Positions 53,285-62,582 of a DNA stretch of 64,000 nt are shown one piece after another. The position numbers were made by a program, and so were the translations under genes. Numbering within the stretch: position 1 is the stretch's first letter; the number at the start of each line of letters is the position of its first letter. Source of the DNA: Paenibacillus antibioticophila (GTDB lineage Bacteria; Bacillota; Bacilli; Paenibacillales; Paenibacillaceae); NCBI RefSeq assembly GCF_000455265.1, contig NZ_HG005142.1:456593-520592 (forward strand), given 5' to 3'. The notes beneath the pieces are model-generated. The model ran no database searches and was not told the DNA's origin. It was given only the letters and a program-made list of their open reading frames with translations.

Positions 53285-55933
53285 ATGAGAGAATTGCTTC
53301 GAAAGTTGAAATTTTTACAGCTAATTATGGCTCTTTACCGAGCTAAGATTATCAGAATACTGATTTCTACAGCTATTTTAGCCATAATCTATGTAAATGG
53401 TAGACACGAGGTTCAGAATATTAACTTAGCTATAATTATTCGTGAATTACGCATAATGCCTATTCATGTCTTTATTCAGTTAATCACGGCTTCTTTTGTA
53501 GCCGTATCTACAATGAGTACTTATGATTATTTAATACGAAAACAATTTAAGCTCGATATCAGTTGGAGAAAGACTTACCGTTATGCATGGATAGCCAATA
53601 CATTTAATAATATGATTGGTTTCGCCGGTCTTACCGGTGTAGGAGTACGAACATTGTTGTATAAGAGAAGCGGCGTGCCTATGAAAAAGATGGGGGCTGC
53701 TGTACTTTTTTTATCGCCTATCATATTAGTGGGACTATCTTCGCTTGGTTTCCTTGCACTCGTCGATATTTTCCCTGTGAAACCTATTTTGGAGCAACAT
53801 TCTTGGCTTCGTGTCGGTGTATGGGGAGTTTCACTCTACTTACCGTTCTTCATATTAATGCAACGATCCTCTCTCTTTGCAAAATGGTTCCATAAGGGCG
53901 CTGGCAAATTACCTTGGAAAGTAATTATCGCTTCTCTAGGTTCTTCTATTCTCGAGTGGGCTTCTGCAGGAATATTATTTTGGCTATTCGCTATAAATAA
54001 TGTGAATCATTTGCCATTTGCTCCGGTATTTGGTGTGTATATTGTAGCAGCAATTGCAGGAATTATTAGTATGGCTCCAGGTGGTATAGGTGCGTTTGAT
54101 TTAATTGCGGTGCTTGGGCTTCAGACATTAAGTGTTGATTCATCACGTGCGCTAACGATTTTGTTATTGTTCCGTATTTTTTACTATGTAACTCCTTGGT
54201 TGATTGGTCTTGTGCTAGCGGTATTTGAGTTAAGTACGAACAGTAAACAAATGCTTAAAGCAATCACAACTGGTCTGGAAGCTACACACCACAAATGCGT
54301 CAAATTCTTGGGCTTGCCTACTCAGTTCGGCTTACTCAGTGATTTAGGAGCATGGGCGCTTGGAAAGTTAGTATTCGCCAGTGGTGTCATTCTACTTCTT
54401 TCTGCGACTACCCCTGGCCTAATTGACCGCTTACGTTTTATGGAACATCTTCTAACTTTACCGATTATGCGTTTTTCAGAACAATTATCTGTGACTATAG
54501 GTATTATGCTTATTGTCGTATCACGTGGTATTTCAATGCGTACTCACCGAGCTTATCTATGGACAGGAGCATTATTATTAGCAGGTGCTATTTTCACATT
54601 TACCAAAGGGTTTGATTATGAGGAAGCTATTTTTTTACTTATTGTTGCATTAATACTGTGGATATCCCGCGCTGAGTTTAACTGCAAAAGTGCTAGTATT
54701 TCATCACGGAGTGTCTGGATCTGGGCATTCCTTGCCTTCATCTCATCATTATCGTATTACATTATTGGAACACATCTTCATCCAGCTATTTTGCGAAGTC
54801 TACCTTTACGTGCTCAGCAATGGTTTTTGAACCCGCATGAATATGCTGTAACGGCTCTTGTTGGATTAATTGGTGCTTTAATTCTGATCGCATCTATACT
54901 CACTTTGCGTCCGCATCGCTACATAGGAAAACGTCCAGATAAAGCAGATATAGAGAAATTTAATCAATTTATTGCTAAAGAAGACGGTAATCTTTTGACT
55001 CACCTTCTCTATCTAGGAGACAAAAATTTTTATTGGGCGCAGAACGATCAAATTTTGATTCCCTATTCTCGAGTACGCCGCAAATTAATTGTACTAGGCG
55101 ATCCTGTAGGTAATAAAAGTCTTGTTAGTGCTGCAATACAAGAATTTCAGAGCTATGCAAATCAGTATGCATTGACCGTTGTTTTTTATCAGGCAACTCC
55201 TGAATATCTATCGCTTTATCATGAGAATGGCTACAAATTTTTCAAACTAGGTGAAGAAGCTTTAGTTCCTTTAAATACATTTACTTTATGCGGAAAAAAA
55301 AATAAAGATTTACGAAATGCAAAAAACAAATCAGAGCGCCAAGGCCAGATATTTGAAGTACTTGCCCCACCACATAATTCAGAATTACTGTCTGAATTAC
55401 GTCAGATCTCGGATGAGTGGCTAGGTGGCAGAAAAGAAAAAGCTTATTCTTTGGGTTGGTTCAACGAAGCCTACATTCAGCGCTCACCCTTAATATCGCT
55501 TCGTAATGCTGAAGGACGAATATTGGCTTTTGCAACATTAATTCCAGCTTATGATCAAAAAAAAGTGATTTCAATTGATTTGATGCGCCATTTAAATGAT
55601 ATACCGAATGGTACAATGGATGTTCTATTCATCTATTTAATCGAATGGGCAAAAGAACATGGTTATTCTTATTTCAATTTGGGCATGTCTCCGCTCTCCA
55701 ATGTGGGTAAAAATCGAAATGCACATCGTGAAGAAAAACTTGCTCGTCTGGTGTTTCAATATGGTGGGCACTGGTACGGATTTGAAGGATTACGCCGTTA
55801 CAAGGAAAAGTTCTCTCCTGAATGGCAAGTAAGATATTTAGCTTATCCGGCAGGTATGGCACTTCCAATACTTACACTGGACCTAGTTTGCCTGGTATCT
55901 CGTCATCCTGAATTTGAAGAATCTTTACCGTAA
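53285..55933 (+). CDS. mprF: MprF-type aminoacyl-phosphatidylglycerol synthase/flippase
   Basis: An 882-residue protein of full family length. About 530 N-terminal residues form many membrane helices, with the flippase region (GFAGLTGVGVRTLLYKRSG, SMAPGGIGAFDLIAVLGLQ). The C-terminal DUF2156 synthase domain spans about 560-875 (LYLGDKNFYWAQNDQ, FFKLGEEALVPL, YFNLGMSPLSNVG). MprF adds Lys or Ala from aminoacyl-tRNA to phosphatidylglycerol and flips the product outward, lowering surface charge and giving resistance to cationic peptides and daptomycin (established for the family). The amino acid used here cannot be read. Confidence 0.93.
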   Translation: MRELLRKLKFLQLIMALYRAKIIRILISTAILAIIYVNGRHEVQNINLAIIIRELRIMPIHVFIQLITASFVAVSTMSTYDYLIRKQFKLDISWRKTYRYAWIANTFNNMIGFAGLTGVGVRTLLYKRSGVPMKKMGAAVLFLSPIILVGLSSLGFLALVDIFPVKPILEQHSWLRVGVWGVSLYLPFFILMQRSSLFAKWFHKGAGKLPWKVIIASLGSSILEWASAGILFWLFAINNVNHLPFAPVFGVYIVAAIAGIISMAPGGIGAFDLIAVLGLQTLSVDSSRALTILLLFRIFYYVTPWLIGLVLAVFELSTNSKQMLKAITTGLEATHHKCVKFLGLPTQFGLLSDLGAWALGKLVFASGVILLLSATTPGLIDRLRFMEHLLTLPIMRFSEQLSVTIGIMLIVVSRGISMRTHRAYLWTGALLLAGAIFTFTKGFDYEEAIFLLIVALILWISRAEFNCKSASISSRSVWIWAFLAFISSLSYYIIGTHLHPAILRSLPLRAQQWFLNPHEYAVTALVGLIGALILIASILTLRPHRYIGKRPDKADIEKFNQFIAKEDGNLLTHLLYLGDKNFYWAQNDQILIPYSRVRRKLIVLGDPVGNKSLVSAAIQEFQSYANQYALTVVFYQATPEYLSLYHENGYKFFKLGEEALVPLNTFTLCGKKNKDLRNAKNKSERQGQIFEVLAPPHNSELLSELRQISDEWLGGRKEKAYSLGWFNEAYIQRSPLISLRNAEGRILAFATLIPAYDQKKVISIDLMRHLNDIPNGTMDVLFIYLIEWAKEHGYSYFNLGMSPLSNVGKNRNAHREEKLARLVFQYGGHWYGFEGLRRYKEKFSPEWQVRYLAYPAGMALPILTLDLVCLVSRHPEFEESLP

Positions 55934-56460
55934 AACTTAATGACAGGAGGATAATCCAACCAGTAATTTAATTTAGGATGGATCATCTCAGTTGTTAGGT
56001 TCTATCTGGCTGACATCACACGACTTGTACTGCTAATTACTATTTAAATTTTGTTGGAGCCTTTCAGAATTCCAAATCCCTATGATGTGCTTAGCAGACT
56101 TTCCCACGGTTCGGTCTCAGCTGCGGCCTTCCAATGGTAACAAGTGCAATTACTGCTTCAGGAACCGACTCTCCGCCTTTGTTTTTGCTGAGTAGTGTTA
56201 TCTTTCCGCAGCTATATTGCTTACCCACAGGATACCCAGGGGATGTACTTCGCTTTTTCGATACCATCCCTCCATGTCTCTAGCTGTGTTTTTTTGAATT
56301 TCCAGATTCTCCATTTCAACAAAAACACTTATATAGTTATCCCTTATTTTTGACAGGGCTCCATTTCTTGACCATGTATTCATTGTTTTCACCTTACCGA
56401 CTGACTCCTTGTTGGTACGACTTTTCTTGTTATAAGAAATGTATTATTAGACTTTTACAG
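55934..56460. other. Region without a recognised gene
   Basis: A 64-codon minus-strand frame at 56198-56392 has no good ribosome site and no recognised motif. I see no terminator of quality after mprF. Confidence 0.35.
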
Positions 56461-56466
56461 ACCAAA

Positions 56467-56523
56467 TCTTTAGATTATCTTTAGAAACTTACTCGTAATT
56501 TCTTCAGATTTTTTCATTATTAT
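56467..56523 (+). promoter_or_regulatory. TCTTYAGAA-regulon promoter 3 (methyltransferase copy 2)
   Basis: Boxes TCTTTAGAT at 56467, TCTTTAGAA at 56478 (+11), TCTTCAGAT at 56501 (+23) and the -10 TATTAT at 56518 (+17). Confidence 0.8.
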
Positions 56524-56539
56524 TTCTGCATCAAGCAAG

Positions 56540-56680
56540 ATAAGGTGGTAACAGCTGGTCAGTAATGCAACTTTAGAACTAATCAATCTGTAATTTTTTA
56601 GCCTTCTCACTAGGCTTTTTTGGAATCCTACTCCCAAAAGAAATTACGATTATAAATGAGACAACTATGAGCCATAGCGT
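56540..56680 (+). pseudogene. dedA 5' fragment, copy 3
   Basis: Following promoter 3 are ATLELINL and then, with stops and a frameshift, pieces corresponding to the FGVPIPNEITVI region (TTTGGAATCCTACTCCCAAA aligns with the dedA DNA at 48590). The promoter-dedA-methyltransferase order of the first operon is thus still readable here. Confidence 0.6.
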
Positions 56681-56736
56681 GTTTTCTTGTTGTGTTACTT
56701 GACATGCGCAATTCTTCAAAATGGGAGGATAAATAA

Positions 56737-57309
56737 ATGAATATTCATGAGCACCTTCTTTTTCTACAAGCATTCCTAAATAATCCGAAAAGAGTAGGTA
56801 GCCTTCTACCCAGTTCGCGATATCTAGCAACTAAAATTGTTCAGTTTGTACCTTGGGATGAGGTTAAGTCAGTTGCAGAGCTTGGATCAGGTACAGGTGT
56901 CATTACACAACTTATTAAGACACAGTTAACTGATTCTAATAATGTATTTTTGTTTGAACGGGATAAAAAGTTGAGGGAAAGTTTGAAAGTGAAATATCCG
57001 GACTATATGTTTCATTCAAATGCGTCTTACTTAATAAAAAAAATGAAGCAAGAGAATATTAATCAACTCGATTGTATTATTTGCGGATTACCATTTTTCA
57101 ATTTCTCAAGTAAAATGCGAACGCACATACTTGATCAAATAGTGAAGGCCCTTAAACCAGGAGGGATCTTAGTGGCATATCAATATTCACTTCAAATGAA
57201 GAAAAAATATGCTAATCATCTAATCATTGAAAAAATTGAGTTTATACCTTATAGCTTCCCACCAACTTTTGTGTATGTTTGTCGAAAGAGCTATTTCCAT
57301 AAGAATTGA
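56737..57309 (+). CDS. Class I SAM methyltransferase, phospholipid N-methyltransferase-like, copy 2
   Basis: A 190-residue paralogue of the protein at 49036. Shared motifs are FLQAFLNNPKRVGSLLPSSR, VAELGSGTGVITQLI, VFLFERD, LDCIICGLPFFNFSS, LKPGGILVAYQYSLQMKKK and PPTFVYVCRK. All SAM-site residues look intact. GGGAGGA precedes the ATG. With promoter 3 and a dead dedA between, it is probably still induced with the first copy. Whether the two copies differ in lipid substrate is not visible. Confidence 0.78.
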   Translation: MNIHEHLLFLQAFLNNPKRVGSLLPSSRYLATKIVQFVPWDEVKSVAELGSGTGVITQLIKTQLTDSNNVFLFERDKKLRESLKVKYPDYMFHSNASYLIKKMKQENINQLDCIICGLPFFNFSSKMRTHILDQIVKALKPGGILVAYQYSLQMKKKYANHLIIEKIEFIPYSFPPTFVYVCRKSYFHKN

Positions 57310-57559
57310 ACCATACTTATTCGATCCTTGATTTCTTGTAAACTGTAAAGTATAAATCAACTACCCTTTCCAACCTTTATATGGCTATGCATTCTTTCGC
57401 TGCTCTGGCGTTGGAGCGAATTCTATGTCACCAATTTCCAGCTAACCTTCTCCATCCTGTATGAAATAGAGTTTTTGTAACCCGAATATTGTCCAGCTCA
57501 CGCCAATCACTCCACACCTGACTGTAGCCTACGCCGGTTACACTTTCTCGAAGATTATT

Positions 57560-58090
57560 AAGTCACTTGAAATCCGCGATAGCTTCCTGCCATTAAGGAG
57601 ACTAACTCATCGCACAAATCAGCTGCCAGCTGGAGAATATGGGTCGAGAAGTTCAGTATATCATCCGATTTCATCTCACGCAGCTGCTTCTTCATCTCTA
57701 AAACAATCACATCGAATGAAGCAGCGGCTCATCCAGCAAAATCACAGGAGGCTTCAACAGTAAAAATAGCAGCATTTGCAGTTTGTTTTCATACCGTGCG
57801 AATAATGTTTAATCAGCTTATCCATGTCATCTCCCGGGCCTGCGATGAAGACCTGATTAACATCAATGAAGAAACAGGTGACTCATATCCTGTTAAAAAC
57901 TCCTGTAAAACCTGCAGTGAATAAACTTAACCGACATCGTCTGTCTGCAGTTCGCTGCCTAAGCAATTAAACAATGTCGTCTTCCTGGCTCCGTTGCGTC
58001 CTAGCAATCCGTAAATTCTGCCTTTCTCAAACGAAATTCAGCTCCGGTCAGAACTTCTTTATCCCCACAGTTTTTTTCTATCCCTGTAGT
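57560..58090 (-). pseudogene. ABC transporter ATPase remnant
   Basis: Leftward pieces in several frames: GDKEVLTGAEFRLRK, then LLGRNGARKTTLFNCLGSELQTDD (Walker A with Arg for Gly), then SHGMK, NKLQMLLFLLLKPPVILLDEP (signature remnant and Walker B). Several stops and frameshifts separate them. It resembles drug- or bacitracin-type exporters' ATPases in general layout only. In 57310-57559 nothing further is recognised. Confidence 0.75.
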
Positions 58091-58232
58091 ACAAGCGTCA
58101 ATCTTCCCGTTCCTCTCCAATTATCCCTTATCTTTTTTTGCACTATTAGAATAACCCAATATTTACATCAATCTTTGTGGATTGTGAAGAACTTCTATAA
58201 TTAAGTTATACATTCGTAGGGTATGCACACAC

Positions 58233-58252
58233 AAAAAACCGCTAAATAGCGG
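58233..58252 (-). terminator. Terminator of the PAP2 gene
   Basis: CCGCTA and TAGCGG arms with a two-base centre. Reading leftward, TTTTTTG follows. It lies about 175 bases past the PAP2 stop. Confidence 0.65.
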
Positions 58253-58427
58253 CCTTTTGATATATTTTATATTGCTGATAAATCATGCAACCCGCCGCTT
58301 TTATCGGTAATTCCACCAATGAATACTGTCAAGCTACTTTTGACTTCTCCATTGTATTCTATTCCAAAATTGTAATGTCATGACAGCATACAATAGAGAA
58401 ATACCCATAATTCTTAGATCTTCCCAA

Positions 58428-59066
58428 CTAACAAGAGCGTTGTTTCTTTTCTTGTACAAAAGAAATTGTAATGCCACACAATCGATAGCTTATCTCTGCA
58501 ACTAAAACACCGCCTATGACATCCGCCAATACATGTTGTTTGACAAATACAGTAGACACAATAATAAATATAGACATTACAGAAATCATTACCCAAATCG
58601 TTTTTTTTAAAATACGTGCGCCTTTTATCATTAGATAGCTTGTTAGTACATGAATACTTGGAAAACAATTATATGGCTGGTCATGGCTATACACAAACCT
58701 AACAAGATGGTGGATGAAGTTTGATTCTGTAGGTATGGGACGTTCAATCCCAGTTTGAAACAGAGCAAAAAATATATATGAAGTGACTAAACCGACGCAT
58801 AATGCAAGTAAGGTTTGAAAATAAATATGCCTGTTCTTAAAAGCAAGAGTAATCAGTACAAACGTAATAAATGGATACCAAAGCAAGTAAGGAATGATAA
58901 ATGAAGGGATAAAAGGCACCAGCAGATCCAGTTTTATCTTAAGACTATAAACATGGTTTCCCGGATGATTCAATATGCCGTAAAAAACATTAATTACCGG
59001 AACAATTAAAAGCCATAACAAAGATAGCATTGTTGAACGCAAGGATGGTTTATCAGGCAAGCTCAA
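58428..59066 (-). CDS. PAP2-family membrane phosphatase
   Basis: A protein of about 212 residues with six helices. The active site has NCFPSIHVLTSYLM (first His motif) and KQHVLADVIGG (second His-Asp motif). This is the PAP2_3-like form, related to lipid phosphatases and head-group transferases. In the lipid island it could dephosphorylate undecaprenyl diphosphate, a BcrC-like role giving bacitracin tolerance, or exchange lipid head groups (inference). TTG at 59066 is taken as the start, seven bases after AGGAG; an upstream TTG at 59093 lacks a site. Driven by promoter 4. Confidence 0.85.
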   Translation of the reverse strand: MSLPDKPSLRSTMLSLLWLLIVPVINVFYGILNHPGNHVYSLKIKLDLLVPFIPSFIIPYLLWYPFITFVLITLAFKNRHIYFQTLLALCVGLVTSYIFFALFQTGIERPIPTESNFIHHLVRFVYSHDQPYNCFPSIHVLTSYLMIKGARILKKTIWVMISVMSIFIIVSTVFVKQHVLADVIGGVLVAEISYRLCGITISFVQEKKQRSC

Positions 59067-59100
59067 GTTCTCACTCCTAAATAAAATAATCAATTCATTT

Positions 59101-59157
59101 AGTGTAAAGATGAATTCTAAAGAAAATCTTAGGAAATCTCTTAAGAAATTCTGATTA
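59101..59157 (-). promoter_or_regulatory. TCTTYAGAA-regulon promoter 4 (PAP2)
   Basis: Minus strand: weak TAATCAGAA from 59157, TCTTAAGAG from 59146 (+11), TCTTTAGAA from 59123 (+23) and the -10 TACACT from 59106 (+17). An extra TCCTAAGAT starts at 59134. Spacing is identical to promoters 1-3 although on the other strand. Confidence 0.72.
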
Positions 59158-59294
59158 TTTTCTTGCCTAAAATAGCGAAGACTCCCCTAATTTATATGCC
59201 TTAGGGAAGTCTTCACTTGAATTATTATATTAAGGGAATTTAATAAATGCTAACAACAAAGATAAATTATTATTGCATCAGCCTATTAGCCAAT

Positions 59295-60040
59295 TATACA
59301 GCCAATCCGGCTTAGAATCCCTCCTCTATAACCTCTAAAGCTTTTCTAACTTTCAAAGCATCCCCAATTGTTATACTTCAGATACCTTACCTTCGAGTTT
59401 CTCGTTTAGCTGGTTAGCAGGCCTAAAGCCAATTGCAATAATCTTTACAGTAGTGGACACAAGTACTTCTACATTATGTTCCTTCAAATCTCTTAAAAGA
59501 AAATGATTGATGCAAACTTCGCCATTCAAAACAATAGCAGCTTACATTTCAACTATTTTCACTTTATTCCCATATTTGGCTAGATGAGCCGCTGTCTCAG
59601 CCCCTACTAGTCCTCCGCCTATCACTACAACTGACTCACCTACTTCTACCGTCCCTGATAATACATCCTGGGCTATACACTTTATGAGTTTATAGCAGGA
59701 ATGTTAGGTGCAAAAGGAGTAGCTCCTGTTGCAACAATAACTGCATCTGGATTCTCTTTCTTTATAGTTGCTTCGTTTATTTCTGTAATATGATGCAGTG
59801 TGATATCGCCTATGCAGCCCTGCATACAACCAATACAATGAATTATATCTTCTATTTTACCAGCCATTGTTTTGTTAGGAAGTTCCGGATCCGCCAGTGA
59901 TGCTCTCCCATTGCTATCATGTCTGCTTTATCTGCGAGAAGTGCCAATTCTACTAACAGTGGATCGTTAATTCTCCCTACAGTTATAACTGGAATGGACA
60001 CTACTTTTTAATTTCTGCAGCTAAATTAACAGAGAAGCCA
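59295..60040 (-). pseudogene. NADH:flavin oxidoreductase (2,4-dienoyl-CoA reductase-like) remnant
   Basis: Leftward pieces read SIPVITVGRINDPLLVELALLADKADM, CIGCMQGCIG (iron-sulfur cysteines), PDAVIVATGATPFAPNIP, AIVLNGEVCINHFLLRDLK and EVIEEGF. They follow the order of the C-terminal two thirds of FadH/BaiC-type enzymes, but frames change often and stops intervene. The N-terminal FMN barrel is mostly lost. Confidence 0.8.
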
Positions 60041-60249
60041 TGAGGCACTGCTGCTAGCTGGATTACATATTGTATCGTCTTGTGGGGTTTTTGGCATAAT
60101 GGCTGGTGCAGCTGACGTTTCTCGTATAAGGGATGTCAGCTTATTTTTTAGCGAAATTGTATACTCACTCATTCATTGGCGTGACCTCCTCGTTGTTCAA
60201 GGGGCTTCACTATATACTTCCAACTGCTTGTCAAGTTATTTTCATGAAA

Positions 60250-60284
60250 AAAGAGCGGGCTATCTTTTCGATAACCTGCTCTTT
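60250..60284. terminator. Bidirectional terminator
   Basis: AAAGAGCGGGCTATC and GATAACCTGCTCTTT arms, five-base loop, with A and T runs on both sides. Confidence 0.75.
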
Positions 60285-60802
60285 TTCAATGATCTTGGGC
60301 TCAGCGCAATAACTTAATGACATTGAACTCAAAATGGTTGCCTTTTTCTCTCCCATTCCCCATTTATATTACAGGAGATAATTAATTCTATTTCTAACTA
60401 CTCCTGACTCATTTTGACCTTTGAAAACTTAATATTACCTGTTTCAGGCACTTTCCTTTTTCTGCTGTGAAAACAAAAGCGACATAGCGGAAGCGCCATG
60501 ACAGCCTTATCATAAGGCTAGAGCGATCAACTATCCGGCTAGGATCATCTTGTGGTGGGATGAATCGCCATAACCAGCTAAAGGGATTATGATACTTCTG
60601 CCCGGCCAGCTTCACCGCATTGGGGGCAGCCCGCTCGGATAAGGGGGAGCTTTGGACAACCAAAGCTATGATGTCGCTTAACCCGCGGCAGCTTGAAACA
60701 GATTTTACTTTATTTAACGGAGATGAAGCATGATAAAAATAACCTATTATGCACACGGCCCCCCTTTTCCTTTCTACATAATTTAAGAAAGGAGACAATC
60801 AT
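60285..60802. other. Region upstream of xis
   Basis: A 129-codon minus-strand frame (60409-60798) overlaps the xis ribosome site and shows no recognised motif. I do not call it. The stretch probably holds the xis-int promoter, but no strong -35/-10 pair stands out. Confidence 0.35.
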
Positions 60803-61072
60803 ATGGATAGCAGCTCATTAAATAATCTTCATACTCTGCCCCTGCTAGAACTTATGTTTCAGGAATACCCGGATATAGTTGATATTAAGCAACTGTGCGA
60901 TATGTTGGGTGGCATAAGTACCAAAACTGCCTACAAGCTTCTAAAGGCAAATCATATTCAGCATTTTAAGATTGGACGAGCGTACAAAATCTCTAAAATC
61001 CATATTATTTCTTACTTACAAAACCTGATATGCCAAGAAGCAAAATGTCACTTTCACACTTTAACGCATTGA
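60803..61072 (+). CDS. xis: Excisionase-like small DNA-binding protein
   Basis: An 89-residue protein with a MerR/excisionase-type winged helix: IVDIKQLCDMLGGISTKTAYKLLKANHIQHFKIGRAYKISK. This is the pattern of Xis proteins of Tn916-like and phage elements, which bend DNA at attachment sites and favour excision. It is followed 76 bases later by the integrase on the same strand, the usual xis-int order. AAAGGAGA lies before the ATG. Confidence 0.8.
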   Translation: MDSSSLNNLHTLPLLELMFQEYPDIVDIKQLCDMLGGISTKTAYKLLKANHIQHFKIGRAYKISKIHIISYLQNLICQEAKCHFHTLTH

Positions 61073-61148
61073 ATCATTTATTATACTATGCTACAATAAA
61101 AAGTGTCAATGGTAGGCAATTGGGCCTCTAAATTAAGGAGGGAAAAGA

Positions 61149-62366
61149 TTGATAGCAGGCCACCTACAGGAGAAGAAAGGTTTATTTTATATTGTATTAA
61201 ACTGTAAAGACGAGAAAGGTAAACGTAAGCCTAAATGGATTCCTACAGGACTTACTGTTAAGGGTAATAAAAAGAAAGCAGAATCACTACTTATGGATGC
61301 TCGCAAAAACTTCAAACCAGAAGCAGCCATGCAGGCAGTTGAGCCTGACAAGAAAAAGCAAGAAATTGTAGTAACTTCTGATGATGTCGAAGAAACTCTA
61401 TTTGCAGATTACATGCTTGAGTGGTTGGAAACGGTAAAACCGAGTATAGAGCTCATAACGTATATTTCATATTCAAATGCTGTTAAAGTTCGTATCGTTC
61501 CCTATTTCAGAGAAAAAGGTATTCCGCTCGAGGAACTTAAGCCAAAGGACATTCAGGATTTTTATAGCTATGTAATGAGCACTCTAAAACTAACAGCAAA
61601 TACAGTCATCCATTATCATGCTAATATCCGCTCAGCACTTCAGCATGCTTTTGTGACCGAACGGATCTCTTCCAATCCAGCCGATAAAGTCATCCGTCCA
61701 AAAAAAGAGGTCTTTGTCGGCAGCTATTACAATGCGGAACAAGTCAATCACTTATTAGATGTAATCAAAGGCGACCCTATCGAGCTTGGAGTTATGCTAG
61801 CTGCCTTTTATGGTTTGAGACGGAGTGAAGTCATTGGTCTTAAATGGGCGGCGATTGATTTGGTTAACAGAACCATCACAATCAAACATACTGTGACCAC
61901 TGGATCATTAAACGGAAAGTACATTACCATTGAAAAAGATCGTACAAAGAACAAGCCAAGCCGGCGTACGCTACCGCTTGTAGACGCCTTCTATGACCTC
62001 CTGGTGCGTTTGAAGGGGCAACAGGCTATAAACCAGCAACTATATGGTGACAGCTATTGTAGAGCTTATATGGGCTATGTATACGTGAACGAACTAGGTG
62101 AACGTATCAAACCCAATTACGTCTCGCAGCACTTTAAGCTTGTATTGAAAAAAAACACTTTGCCTCATATTCGTTTTCATGATCTCAGGCACAGTTGCGC
62201 CACCTTGCTGCTTGCAAATGGCGTTAGTATGAAAGAAGTACAAGAATGGTTGGGCCACAGTGACTACTCCACCACAGCCAACATCTATGCTCACTTGGAG
62301 TTCAGTTCCAAAGTCACTTCCGCAAACCGAATGAATGAAGTGATAAAAATAAAAACAGCCCATTAG
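61149..62366 (+). CDS. int: Tyrosine site-specific integrase
   Basis: A 405-residue Tn916/phage-type integrase. The N-terminal arm-binding domain spans about 1-60 (IVLNCKDEKGKRKPKWIPTGL), the core-binding SAM-like domain about 80-185, and the catalytic domain follows. Catalytic residues are Arg in AFYGLRRSEVIGL, His-x-x-Arg in FHDLRHSCATLLL, His in WLGHSDYSTTANIYAH and the Tyr in that last motif. TTG start after AAGGAGGG. Its stop is 36 bases from the 3' end of a tRNA-Leu gene, so the tRNA region is the chromosomal attachment site. Confidence 0.95.
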   Translation: MIAGHLQEKKGLFYIVLNCKDEKGKRKPKWIPTGLTVKGNKKKAESLLMDARKNFKPEAAMQAVEPDKKKQEIVVTSDDVEETLFADYMLEWLETVKPSIELITYISYSNAVKVRIVPYFREKGIPLEELKPKDIQDFYSYVMSTLKLTANTVIHYHANIRSALQHAFVTERISSNPADKVIRPKKEVFVGSYYNAEQVNHLLDVIKGDPIELGVMLAAFYGLRRSEVIGLKWAAIDLVNRTITIKHTVTTGSLNGKYITIEKDRTKNKPSRRTLPLVDAFYDLLVRLKGQQAINQQLYGDSYCRAYMGYVYVNELGERIKPNYVSQHFKLVLKKNTLPHIRFHDLRHSCATLLLANGVSMKEVQEWLGHSDYSTTANIYAHLEFSSKVTSANRMNEVIKIKTAH

Positions 62367-62402
62367 ATTTTTCATCTAATGAACTGTTCTTAGTTAAAGT
62401 AA

Positions 62403-62481
62403 TACCGGCGAGAGGACTCGAACCTCCACGGTTTCCCAAACGATTTTGAGTCGTTCGCGTCTGCCATTCCGCCACGCCGGC
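62403..62481 (-). tRNA. tRNA-Leu (CAA), int-proximal
   Basis: Complete cloverleaf. The acceptor arms GCCGGCG and CGCCGGT pair with a G-U at the end. The anticodon loop is CTCAAAA, and there is a short variable arm and GTTCGAG T loop. CCA is not encoded. It shares its first 26 bases and GACTCAAAATCG with the broken copy at 62583. Confidence 0.9.
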
Positions 62482-62513
62482 ACATTTAATGTCTCCATCG
62501 CTCCGCTGGATAA

Positions 62514-62536
62514 AGGAGAGAACTACAGGAGAGAAC
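62514..62536. repeat. 10-bp direct repeat near the attachment site
   Basis: AGGAGAGAAC occurs at 62514-62523 and 62527-62536, 13 bases apart, between the two tRNA-Leu copies. Short direct repeats beside a core site are typical arm sites for integrase or Xis. Confidence 0.5.
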
Positions 62537-62582
62537 TTTTGATACTAATTTTGAAGAATCCAGTCATACCAAGGCTTTAGCG

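Noticed and set aside
60409..60798. 129-codon minus-strand frame upstream of xis
   Set aside because: It overlaps the xis ribosome site, has no good start site and no recognised motif. A lost gene fragment cannot be excluded.
62403..62481. Classical model in which this tRNA-Leu is half chromosomal and half element-borne
   Set aside because: It does not explain the second 5' half at 62583-62646 adjoining tRNA-Cys; kept only as an alternative.
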